A stretch of DNA of 64,000 nucleotides, from positions 1 through 64,000 of the forward strand of contig WTXI01000130.1 in assembly GCA_022376515.1 (NCBI GenBank), read 5' to 3'. Positions within the stretch are counted from its first letter, which is position 1, and the number at the start of each line of letters is the position of its first letter. Below are positions 9,212 through 19,248 of this stretch, in pieces. Under the pieces are notes generated by a model. That model saw only the letters and a list, made by a program, of their open reading frames with translations, ran no database searches and was not told the DNA's origin. This stretch comes from Lactifluus volemus. Lineage: Eukaryota; Basidiomycota; Agaricomycetes; Russulales; Russulaceae. Both the position numbers and the translations under genes were made by a program.

Positions 9212-10309
9212 TATCTCCTTCGTTGGAAGGGGTATTCACCCGCTCATGATAGTTGGGAACCCGCTGGCAATGTGAAAGCTCCGGAACTCATTAAGGAGTT
9301 CTATCAGCGCAACCCCAATGCGATAGGAGGAGGGAGGATAAAAGCAAAGAGGAAAAGACGAATCCGAACCATCACAACTATCTCTTCCCCCATGAGTAAT
9401 GCCTTACAACTTGCGTTCCAATACCCCAACTCAGAGGAGGACTACCTCGAACTCCTCGACTCGTCGTTCAACACCCTCGCAGTCTGTGAGGAGGGGGGAG
9501 AGTGGTCCTTCTCAGAGACGTCCCTTGCCGAGGACACCCCAGCAGAACCAGCCCAGATCCGCACCTCCACCATACAGGAGGACCACCCGCTCGCCTCGCC
9601 AAGAACCTCGCCGCAGTCCCTCATACCATCCGAGGACCCCATCTCCTCTCCCAGGCCCGACGCCGCCTCCCCAACTCTCGCCTATCCAGGAAGCCCTGGA
9701 GACGCTAGCAGCGGACATGAGGTTCCAGCCAGAAGTCATGTCACTGGAGACCCCCACGCGCTGCGATCCGAATCCCCTTACGATCCCTGGAAGGTCTTCA
9801 GCTGGGCCCAACCTTCTGCAGGTGACGGTGCTCATCAACTCCAGGGGATACATGCAGCAGATGGGGACGGCCTACGTCCACTCGTCGTCGCGACTTTGTC
9901 GCATGGGGGGCCGTCTGGTGGTGATTCCGGAGTCAGCCCTCTGAGAATCACTGGCAAGCGCAAGAGGAAGGGGAAGAAGTCATTTTACTGCGGCAAGTGC
10001 AACAAGGACGGGGTGGACCACAAGTACGAGAACTGTCCTTTGTGGAGGGAGTGCCTCTATTGCCAGAGGAGAGGGCACTACTCCCATGACTGTCACCACC
10101 CCCACACGCGTTGCACTGTCTATAGGTGCCGGGTCTTCCCTGACCACCAGTACTATGGGAGGAACTGTCCTGTCAAGGCCACAGAGTTGCGGCCCGTTAC
10201 TCATCTTTGGGATGAGTATGACGCAGATGACGTCGACGCAGATGACGTCGACGCAGGTGAGGCACTTTGGGATGACCTTGACTGGGAGTCCATGGACAGG
10301 GGTGACTGA
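9212..10309 (+). pseudogene. 3' fragment of pol from chromovirus C: chromodomain plus zinc-knuckle tail
   Basis: Translation from 9212 gives the second half of a chromodomain (LLRWKGYSPAHDSWEPAGNV, then ELIKEFYQRNP), a basic stretch and a ~200-residue Ser/Pro-rich linker. A Cys/His-rich module follows: CGKC...H...C, a canonical knuckle CLYCQRRGHYSHDC, and CRVFPDHQYYGRNC (10127-10168). An acidic repeat (DADDVDADDVDAGE) and a stop at 10307 end it. The 5' part is missing because copy B inserted here. The last Cys/His unit has the same spacing as the end of copy B Pol, so the extension is a shared family trait. It is a remnant in this window; the rest of this pol may lie beyond copy A. Confidence 0.85.
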
Positions 10310-10346
10310 GGCGCATGGTGGTACATGCGCCTAGGAGAGAGGGTAC

Positions 10347-10720
10347 TGTTACGGTTATGCGGGCTGCCCGGCCCATTCCTTACTGTTTTCCGTCTGATTT
10401 TCGACTTGTGTTGTGACCTAGGATCCCTTTCTTTGGCCAGCCCCCTCTGTTCTGCTTCTAGGGGCTGTGCGTCGCCGTTTTAGACATGTATTTGACTCAG
10501 GGATCATGACTCAAATCTTGAGTCAGCGTTCTTGACTCAGATCTTGAGTCAGACGCACTGAGTCAGTTCTTGAGTCATCAGAACTGACTCAGGTCCTTAG
10601 TCAATAGTTCTGACTTCACTACTGTACTGTGACCTTTGTAGGATAGTTGGCTGGCCCTCTGTACGCATAAATAGGGCTCTGTAGACGAGCTAAGCCCCAG
10701 CTTCAGCTTCGTCTAGAATC
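10347..10720 (+). repeat. 3' LTR of chromovirus C (right boundary uncertain)
   Basis: After a purine run (AGGAGAGAGGG) the sequence begins TGTTACGG, the same terminus as the copy B LTR. A TATA box (CATAAATAG, 10666-10674) lies about 35 bp upstream of CCCCAGCTTCAGCTTCG, which resembles the copy B start site CCCCAGCTTCGGCTTTG. I cannot find the expected CCGTAACA end. U5 either extends to about 11.0 kb or is cut by the Copia element. Confidence 0.65.
10493..10604 (+). promoter_or_regulatory. Array of eight TGASTCA (Gcn4/AP-1 type) sites
   Basis: Exact TGACTCA or TGAGTCA occurs at 10493, 10507, 10519, 10533, 10545, 10559, 10571 and 10585, with a one-mismatch copy at 10598. Starts alternate 14 and 12 bp apart, a 26-bp double unit four times over. 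Bases between the sites differ from unit to unit while the heptamer stays fixed. The array ends about 60 bp before the LTR TATA box, so it looks like an upstream activating element bound by bZIP factors. Confidence 0.75.
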
Positions 10721-11086
10721 GCAGTTCATTGCTTCCTGCTCACACTCGCATCGCATCTTCCTCCTCTCTTCTTGTGAATCCCCTCTCCGTACCTTGATCT
10801 AGGTACTTCGCGCCACGATCAGACATCTGTGAACTTGTTCCATTTCCGTGCAACAAGTCCCCAGACGCCTGAACCCTAACACGAACGCGCTGTGAGAAGT
10901 AGTCCCCACTTCTCACCCCGCGTCCGCCCTCGAACCTTAGTTCAACCTCTCACGAGTGTCCTTGGAAGGCGAGTATCTCTTGCATTCCAATTACACTCGC
11001 GCCCGTGTTGCGGTTGAACCTACACATCGTCATTAACCCATCTGCCACCGTCTATCCCTTTTGGGAACGGTAACTCCGACCATCGC

Positions 11087-12001
11087 GTGCGCCGGTCCGC
11101 TAGCCCGTTTCATGCGATACAGACACCCAGAGTTCGCACAGTCAAGTCTACTCCACACAGGACCTTGCCTGCGTGTGCTAGAATCGACTATTTGGTGTTG
11201 CTAGTCTTGTCCGACTCGCCACAGCAAATAGCCAACCAGAACGACGCTCACTTCGAGCCACGGTCCCTGCGAACCGTGACAACGACTGCGAAGGAAGTGT
11301 GGGAGGCCCTGAAGGAGCTCCACGAAACGCGACCGCCGCTAGTCGCGATCAAGCTGCGGTGGCGCATCGGCACCATCAAGTGCGGGGACGACGAGAACCT
11401 CCACACACACTTTGAAAACCTGCAAAATATGAAGGAAAAATTAGCATCCTTGGGAAGTAGCATTTCTGATCTGGAATTTGCTTACATTCTGCTGCGGTCA
11501 CTTCCCCCTTCATACCAGGGAATAGTCAGCGCTATAAACACTTCAGCTGACTTCGCGAAGGCGACCATCACGCCCGCGAACGTGATTCGACTCGCGATGG
11601 ATGAGTACAACCGTCTCCAAGGAGACAAGACGAAACAGGACGTGGACGAAGCATTCGCCGCGTCCTCGCAGAAAGGGAAGGGAAGAGGAAAACAACACGA
11701 TATCGAGTGCCACAATTGCAAAAAACGAGGCCACATCAAAGCCGAATGTTGGCAAAAAGGCGGGGGCCAGGAAGGCCAGTTCCCACAACGCAGAGGCGCT
11801 GGTGCAAACACCACGACGACAGGCATGGGCAGCTATAGAAGAAGTCAGCGACCACCCGGTTGCCGCAGCCAGCGCACCACGCACTGCCACGATCGACACC
11901 GAGCTTTACGACTCCGGGGCGTCCACCCACATGTCTCCCTTCCGCGAAAAATTCACTACATATCGAGAAATCGCACCGTGTGCGATAATCGCAGCCGATA
12001 A
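11087..12001 (+). pseudogene. Ty1/Copia gag fragment
   Basis: From about 11215 the frame encodes a Copia-type Gag (UBN2-like): KEVWEALKELHETRPPLVAIKLRW, then LEFAYILLRSLPPSYQGIVSAI, and a zinc knuckle CHNCKKRGHIKAEC near 11710-11750. The N-terminal ~60-80 residues expected for this family are not recognisable, so the 5' end is truncated or rearranged. Gag-like sequence stops near 11820, and the continuation to protease is in the +1 frame, so a frameshift lies at about 11750-11830. The remaining codons to 12001 are out-of-frame readthrough. Confidence 0.8.
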
Positions 12002-15000
12002 ATGGGTATTCTATGCGATAGGCGTCGGGGACCTCAAGATAGAGGTCCCTCATGGGGAGTCTTCCACTTCAGTCATCTTGAGAGAAGTCCTGCATGCTCC
12101 TGACATGGCTATGACCATAGTATCAATATCACGAATCACCAAGCTGGGAAATTCAGTCACCTTTGAAAAGGAAAGCTGCACCATCAAAAATGCGAAGGGA
12201 AAAGTCGTCGGAACCATCAAAGCGAACGTGAACGGACTCTACAGAGTCGAGCACCCCGTGACAGCCTCGGCCACAGTCACACCCGAACGAGTCACACTTT
12301 TCGAACTCCACCATCGCCTGGGCCACGTCAGCGTCAACACCCTACGCTCTCTCGTTCGACACAACTCCATCCAAGGAGTGGATCTTATTGATGAAGGATC
12401 CCCCTTCACTTGTGACTCTTGTGATTATGCTAAGATGACCAGAAAAGCCATCAGACCTGAAAGAGAAGCCCCACCTGCCACCTTCTTTGGAGAAGAAGTC
12501 CACTCTGATGTGTGGGGGCCCTCTCCTGTCAACAGCCTTGGTGGGAAGTGCTATTACATTACTTTCACTGACGATCACTCTCAGTACACCTGGACCAACA
12601 CCCTCAAAGCGAAATCGGACGCCGCCGCCACCTACAAGGAATTCGCGGCATGGGTGCGCACGCAGCATGGCGTGACGATATGCCATTTCCGCTCCAACCA
12701 AGGGGGCGAGTACACCAGCAACGATCTCAAGGCCTTCCTCCAGCAACGTGGGACGGAGCAACGGCTCACCACGCACGACACCCCGCAGCACAACGGCATT
12801 GCAGAGTCGCTCAACCGGCACCTCATGGAACGCGTCCGCGCCCTCCTCCACCAGTCCGGCCTCCCCAAATCTCTATGGGGCGAGGCACTCCAGCATGCCA
12901 CCTGGCTGAAGAACCGGACATCCACGCACGCGCTAGGCACGATCACCCCCTTCGAACGCCTCCACAGACACAAGCCGAATTTGGCTGGCGTTCCAGAATG
13001 GGGCCAGCGGGTGTGGGTCAAGAGCTTCAAGGGCTCAAAACTAGATGCCCGGGCCTTGCAAGCACAATGGGTAGGCTATGACAAAGAGAGCCCCCATGCC
13101 CACAGGATATATTGGCCAGAGAAGCACTCCATCACAGCTGAGAGAGATGTAAAGTTCACCACTGACACAGTGACAGTGTACATCCCCTCACAACCCCAAG
13201 TACAAGTCCAGAACAAAGTCGTAGCCCCGAAAAGTCAGCCCAGTGTCATCCCGACGCCCCAAACGCAGCACCCCAATGCCAGCGCTCCGGAACCCGACCC
13301 GACCTCGGAACAGCCAGACAACGATGCCGAGGCCCCGGACCAAGTGGCAGAAGACAACTATGTGATGCTGTCGCTGATCACACCACTGGAGCCAGCACCA
13401 CCACCGCCACAGCCGCCCCAAGTGCTGAAGAAAGTGAAGCCGCCCCCGCAAGTATGACCCGAGCCGCCGCGCTGATCAGCACGAATAGTGAAGCTGTCGC
13501 AGGGCAAGCAGGCCACCAGAGAAGAAGATGCCCCAGAAACCAGCCTCCGAGGGCACACGCGCCAGGTGACATTATCCCAGCGTGGAACAGACTCAGCTAA
13601 CGAGTCTTTTGTCACAGCCCCTGAAGAACCTAGCTATGCAGAGATGGCATTTCATGTAGAGATCGATATGACAATGACCGCGGCAGCGCACGACGCGAAT
13701 GGCGACCTGCACTCCGTCTCTGAGGCGTGATCCCGCCCTGACTGGCCCGAGTGGCAGCGCACGATGGAACGCGAGATCGAGACGCTCGAACGTGCAGGCA
13801 CCTGGGACACAGTTCCCCGTCCCGAAGGCAAAAACGTTGTCGGCAGCAAGTGGGTCTTCCGACTCAAGCGCAAGGCCGACGGTGCGATCGACAAATACAA
13901 GGCGCGCCTTGTCGCGCGCGGGTTCACACAAATTTACGGCGTCGACTACTTCGACACCTTCTCCCCGGTTGCAAAACTAGCCAGCATTCGCACCATCCTC
14001 GCGATCGCTGTGCACTACGACTGGGACATAGACACTTTTGATTTTAATAGCGCTTACTTAAATGGTGAGCTGGGGGAGGAGGAAGAGATCTATATGCAGG
14101 AACCCCCTGGCTTCGAGGAGAGCAGCGGCAGCGTGAAACGGCTGTGGAAGTCCCTCTACGGGCTCAAGCAGGCCGGGCGTCGATGGTACGACACCCTTAT
14201 GTGTGCGCTCAACGACCTCGGCCTCTGCGTCATGCAATCCGACCCAGGCGTTTTCTGAGCACAGGAGAAGGACAACGTCCTAATCCTCGCAGTCCATGTC
14301 GACGACTGCATCATTACGAGCAGCTCTAGCGAGCTCATGCAACGGTACAAGTCGCAGCTGAACACGCACTACACCCTCACTGACTTGGGGCCGATCAGTT
14401 GGCTCCTCGGGATCCGAGTCACCCGAGACCGCACCGCGCACACCATCTCGCTCTCGCAATCAGAATACATCAAGTCTATTGTTGTGAGATATGGACTGGG
14501 TGATGCCAAGGCTCAGAGCTCACCTATGATCCCAAACATACTTTATTCCAAAGATGATTGCCCCGCTGATGAGACAGAGGCAGCCCATATGCGAAAAACA
14601 CCATATCGAGAGGCAATCGGAAGCCTCATGTACACCGCAGTTGCCACACACCCCAACATCGTGTTCGTGATCTCGACCCTCTCCCAATTTCTCGAGAACC
14701 CGGGGGAGCTGCATTGGGACGCGGTGAAGCGCGTCCTGCGCTACCTATCGGGCACGCGACACCTCGAGCTCACCTACTGCAGTGAGCAGCACAACCTCAT
14801 TGGATACATGGACACAGATGGCGCATCGCAGCCGCACCGCCACGCCATATCGGGCTACGCGTTCCTTATCGATGGAGGGGCAATCTCGTGGCAATCTCGC
14901 AAGCAGGAGATCATCACCCTGTCCACCACGGAAGCAGAATACGTGGCGGCGACCCACGCTGCAAAGGAAGCAGTGTGGCTTCGCCACCTCAAAGGAGAGT

Positions 15001-15341
15001 TGCTAACTCCTTTCGAAAATTCAACCATGATCTACTGTGATAATCAGGCAGCCCTTAAGATTGCCACTGATGATAACTATTGAGCCAGAACAAAGCATAT
15101 CGACATTCGTTACCACTACATCCGACAAGTCATCAACATGGGAGAGCTATCCATCACCTACTGCCCCACTGACGACATGACAGCCGACATCCTCACGAAG
15201 GCGCTACCGGCCTGGAGGGTCACGCGGCACGCTGCTGGACTCGGTTTGTTGCAGGCCCTCGACGGCGCTCGCGGGGGAGTGACGAGGAATCACGAGGACG
15301 CAGGAAAAAGGCTGGTGGCTGAGAACGGCGCCCAGCGTTAG
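11790..15341 (+). pseudogene. Ty1/Copia pol: protease, integrase, RT, RNase H, with five in-frame TGA stops
   Basis: One frame carries, in order: protease (LYDSGASTHMSP, ~11910); integrase zinc finger (HHRLGH...CDSCDYAK, ~12310-12430); integrase core with D in HSDVWGP, an altered second site RSNQGGEY (Asn at 12696-12698 where the family has Asp) and E in GIAESLNR; RT (WVFRLKRKADG, FDFNSAYLNG, VHVDDCII); RNase H (GYMDTDGAS...TEAEYVAA); and the ARTKHIDIRYH tail. TGA interrupts the frame at 13455, 13473, 13728, 14256 and 15081; no TAA or TAG does. The stops and the Asp-to-Asn change all fit C-to-T at CpG. The enzyme is dead on integrase and stop criteria. Confidence 0.88.
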
Positions 15342-15765
15342 GGGGTACCAAGGACGGGACAGCCAACGTCCTAGGCACCCTGAGGACCCGCCGGTGTGGA
15401 TAATGACCGCTCCCTGTTGGGGGCGATCGCCCACAGCCGTTTACCTACTATACCATTCCTTTTCTATCCTCGACACCCCTTTTATTTAGTTAGTATATTC
15501 CCCGTGCCGAGGACTTAGTCCCGCGCCCACGTTCACTACGAGCGGCCACTCTCGAGGCCAAGATCGAGACCATTCCCTTAAACTACTAGTCCCCCTTCTT
15601 CAATTAGCAATTTCACTAGTCTACAGAACAATATATAGTAACCAGACGAGACTCCGAAAGAGTCTCGTCCTATTGTTCCCATTCCGCGCGTACACTTGCC
15701 CGCTCCCTCACTTTATTCTTTGCCGCCGCTGCCACCGCTCGTTCCTCCCGATTTTTTGCACACTA
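15342..15765 (+). other. Probable Copia 3' untranslated region and LTR (ends unresolved)
   Basis: A G-run (TTAGGGGG, 15338-15345) may be the polypurine tract. TGTTGGGGGCGATCGCCC at 15415 could start the LTR. A TATA-like ATATATAG (15631-15638) precedes a perfect hairpin with 10-bp arms GACGAGACTC / GAGTCTCGTC (15645-15669). No matching 5' LTR is visible upstream of gag, so LTR borders cannot be fixed. No gene is seen here. Confidence 0.4.
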
Positions 15766-15950
15766 GTGGTCACATGCTCTTCCGTGGTGTAGCCTCCGCC
15801 GACGTTGAACATCGGAAATCGGCGAGCGCACCTACGTCCGCGGTAGATGATACCGCATTCCGGACGCAGGTTGTCGGGGTCGACACAGCGCGTGGGCACG
15901 ATCTGAGGTTGTTCCGTGTGCTGGAGTGGGGCGGCATGGAGATCAAGTGA
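15766..15950 (+). pseudogene. Fragment of a paralogue of the 16468-17846 gene (last exon)
   Basis: The translation MLFRGVASADVEHRKSASA, then VVGVDTARG and LFRVLEWGGMEIK followed by a stop, matches the end of the downstream gene (MLFRGVASADLELWQSASA...FRVLEWGGMEVG). About 60 residues are clearly alignable. The rest of the gene is absent on its 5' side, where the Copia remnant ends. It is a partial tandem duplicate, probably non-functional. Confidence 0.75.
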
Positions 15951-16467
15951 GGGCGATGCCGTTTGAGGGGGTGATAGTAAATTACGATGTCTAAATAGCG
16001 TCTGTTGCAGTTACATTTTTATTTCAAAATCCCTGTACTCTCACGAGACTATATCTGTTACCATTACTACAATCTGGTGGCTGTTTAAATATCACTCACC
16101 AAGAATTATCTGAGTAATTTTCTGGAGCGCACTCAGACTTAGTTCGCTCTGCCTCACCTTCTCTGCAAGCCACCATGAACTACTCTTCCAGGGGCGCTCA
16201 CCCAAGCTAGACAGACTCCATAGCGTATTCCCCATGCGGGACAAGCGTCGGGAACGAGGAGCTGTGGAAAGGTATATGTAGAGCGTTTGCGGTTGGTGAT
16301 TAGCCTGACGCAAGGTGCCCGAGTTGTTTCCCATTGTTTGTGCACGTGATTGGTCTTGTGATCATGTACTCCACTTGCCATATTTGCTTTGTCCTGGTGC
16401 CTATGCTACAAGTTGGCTTCCTTGGTGGCCTTGTACAACGGTCAGCTTTGCTGATCGATACCACAAC

Positions 16468-17846
16468 ATGCCAGCAACCACTCCTATCGTGTCTCCTGCT
16501 AATTCTGACCCGGAGCCTTCACACCTTCTCATCATGAAGTATCATGGCAGCAGTCTTTCTGTATCTCGCGATGACTGCCTTCGATATGAAGTATGTTGTC
16601 TGTTGGCTGCGCGATTTGCACTGCCAGTATCGACACTTACAATGATTATCAGGATGCCATTGCGGTCGTACAACGAAACTTCCCATTCCTGAGTCATGTG
16701 TCTCCCGATAATCTTGTCTTCCGGGCAGAAATCCCAGGTCATACAGAGGCTGGTATTGCAGAAATCTCGAGAGATACCTGGAATATTGCTTTCCAATCTG
16801 TTAATTCAGTGATGATTGAACTCAGAATAGAACCCGGTATGATGTTCAGATGATTTTCAGCAGTGTGGCAACCAATGACGGGGGCTGATATTACAGAAAT
16901 ACCTATTCCAGCATTCAGACCATCGGGTCCAACGCGGACTCGCCTTAATCGAAGGACGGTTCGGAAACCTGTCATCTATCTCTACCCGCCTTCCAGCCTT
17001 TCACATGTCATTGTACAACTATCCCTCGTGTCATCGTGGCGTTTCTCAACGGTTTACCCTCAACCGCAGACCGCGACTACCGCAGAAGAACATAAATCCA
17101 CTGAATCCCTCACTTGGACCGTCTCAGCAGAGCCTGATGGCACACTCGTAGAAAGGACCACTGGAAGGGAAGTATCGTACCTCTACTGGGAAGCAGTGTG
17201 AGTTCAGTTTTAAGCCTAGCTTGATCCTATGGCCGCGACCGAACATTTCTCCCCAGCGCGAATCCTCACGTCGTAACTCCTGATGCCTCTCGTGTTTCCA
17301 CTCCTGTAGGGGACACGGAGACATTTCATCCTTCTTACCCATCAGTGACCCCGGGAAACTCGATTCTCCTCCAGATAGGCAAAGTTCCTGGGTACTTAGA
17401 TGCCACACTCAAAGCGCTCATGCTACACACAGAGCCACGCACCTCGTTCATCACGTCTGTGTCCATTCCCCTCGCTCTGAGGACAATGAACTAAAGTAGC
17501 GTGATAATTCTGGACCTTTTTTTTTTTCAGATATTGGTTACCGGATTTACTGAAACACGAATACGTCGCTCTACGTTTCCTCCCACAGGAATCGTATGAG
17601 CAGGCCGCGCCGATGGTCGTTTCTCCCACTCCCGACGTGGTCACTCGCGTGTTCATGCTCTTCCGTGGTGTAGCCTCCGCCGACCTTGAACTTTGGCAGT
17701 CAGCGAGCGCACTTGCGCCCACCACTGCTGTTGCTGCTGCTGACGGTGCAACGTTATGGCCGCATATTGTCGGCGTCGACGCAGTACGAGCATCAGATAA
17801 CGGTTTGTTCCGCGTTTTGGAATGGGGCGGGATGGAGGTCGGGTGA
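16468..17846 (+). CDS. Uncharacterised fungal protein with KPVIYLYPP motif (5 exons)
   Basis: Proposed exons: 16468-16590, 16653-16836, 16897-17197, 17257-17454, 17531-17846, giving 373 aa. Every junction is GT-AG, introns are 59-76 nt and frames join exactly. The protein has an N-terminal ~120-residue domain (SLSVSRDDCLRYEDAI), then RKPVIYLYPP, a probable beta-rich domain (SLVSSWRFSTVYP, LTWTVSAEPDGTLVER, VSYLYWEA), then LLQIGKVPGYLDATLKAL, SFITYWLPDLLKHEYVALRF and VVTRVFMLFRGV, ending FRVLEWGGMEVG. I recognise this pattern from recurrent hypothetical proteins of Agaricomycetes; no function is known to me. There is no signal peptide or membrane segment. A truncated paralogue lies 0.5 kb upstream, so the locus was once a tandem pair. 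Confidence 0.82.
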
Positions 17847-19248
17847 AGCAATGCAATTTGTGTACGGGATACCGCAACAGGACAGGTCGTGAAAACGGGC
17901 CCATTTATTGGACACGTCTACGGGTTCTTATCTTTACGGGGGGCACAAGTACGCAGAATCTAGGATAAAACCTCTAGGACCGATGGACGACGCCATCGTA
18001 TGTATGCCAAGTAGAGTCGGACCGTGTTCAGCTCAGCCCTCCTCCCCCGTGGCAATGCACCCGCTTTGTTTTTCAGAAGCGGTGGAATTAACTTTTTTTT
18101 TTACTCACATGCACTGCAGTGACGGCGATTCAACTTGGTGATTTGTTTCGACTGCATGTATCGGTCGGGGGGATGGCACAGCAGCGCAAAGCATCTCTTG
18201 AGAACTTCCCCTCCTAAGGCCATGTATCTGATGGAGAAAAAAGAAAGGATTTTCAGTCGGCGCAACTCGGGGGCTAGGGCCGATGACATCGATCAAGAAT
18301 GGACAGGCCCCGGGGATAATGATGTTCTACGTAGAAGTGAAGTTAGCACCAATCACCGGGTTCAGCGCTCTTCCACCAAGAGTGGGGAACTAATGGATAA
18401 ATAACGCTAACCTTTATCTTTACTTGATGGAAAATATAAAAATCGCATCGCATTGATACGTAATGTCCTTTTGTTCGTTCCTTGCCCCCCTTTACCCCCC
18501 TTCTTTTCGTTCCCGTTCGAACCGGAGTAAAAAAGAGCGAGAAACGAAGGGTAGGAAAGCTAGGACAGAATAGGGATTAGGGGGTAGATAGATGGTTGAT
18601 GTGATGAGAGAACCACGGCCCACGAGTCCTTGTCACGGAGCCAACCTAATGGTTGAGGAAGGCCAAGGCTATGATGACAGCGCCGTATCTTCGAATGAGG
18701 TTGCTTATTTTTCCCTCCGCCCTGCGATTATCAGCACGATCAACTGCAAGGACAGGTGAAGGATCCTCAAGATTGGCTCTTTAGAACATGCGTAGTCCGA
18801 CGACGGGAGCATGTGCAGCTCGATTTTCCGTTTCCCGGTCTTTTCGCTACCCATTGAATGGGTAAACAGATCAGGTACAATCAGAAGAGGGGGGGGAGCT
18901 GCGCGCAGCTTAGAGTTTAGTAAAGCCTACAATCGGCGTTTGATTGTAATTTACGGAGAAAGGGACCCGCGGGGTGCTCCACTTGGGTTACGGGACGGAC
19001 GCAAACTCCTCCGTCATGTGGCACCGGCGCTCCGTCTGTGCCAGGATCCGGGGTACGCTCGAGATATGATTGACCAGGTCCACGCGGACCACACCTGTGC
19101 ATAAATGCACAAACAAAGTACAAAAATAGCAAGGATAGAAGAGAAAGGCTACGCCAAAGAATCAACATTTAGGATAGCTGCTTGTTCCGTGTCCAAGTAT
19201 GCGTGAGAGCATCGCATGCTCCGATCAGAGCCCCAAAATCTCACAGAG
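17847..19248. other. Intergenic, no supported gene
   Basis: Short open frames exist on both strands (for example 18811-19104) but none shows family features or a convincing splice pattern. A pyrimidine-rich and A-rich stretch near 18470-18560 may be untranslated sequence. Confidence 0.5.

Noticed and set aside
10720..11086. A 5' LTR for the Copia element
   Set aside because: No direct repeat of 15415-15690 was found here; the sequence is better explained as the tail of the chromovirus C LTR or unassigned leader.
13455..15083. TGA readthrough or recoding as the way Copia pol is expressed
   Set aside because: Five stops, a separate frameshift and a lost integrase Asp point to decay rather than programmed recoding.
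15415..15432. TGTTGGGGG as a firm Copia LTR start
   Set aside because: It is not preceded by a polypurine tract and has no partner copy in the window, so the boundary is left open.
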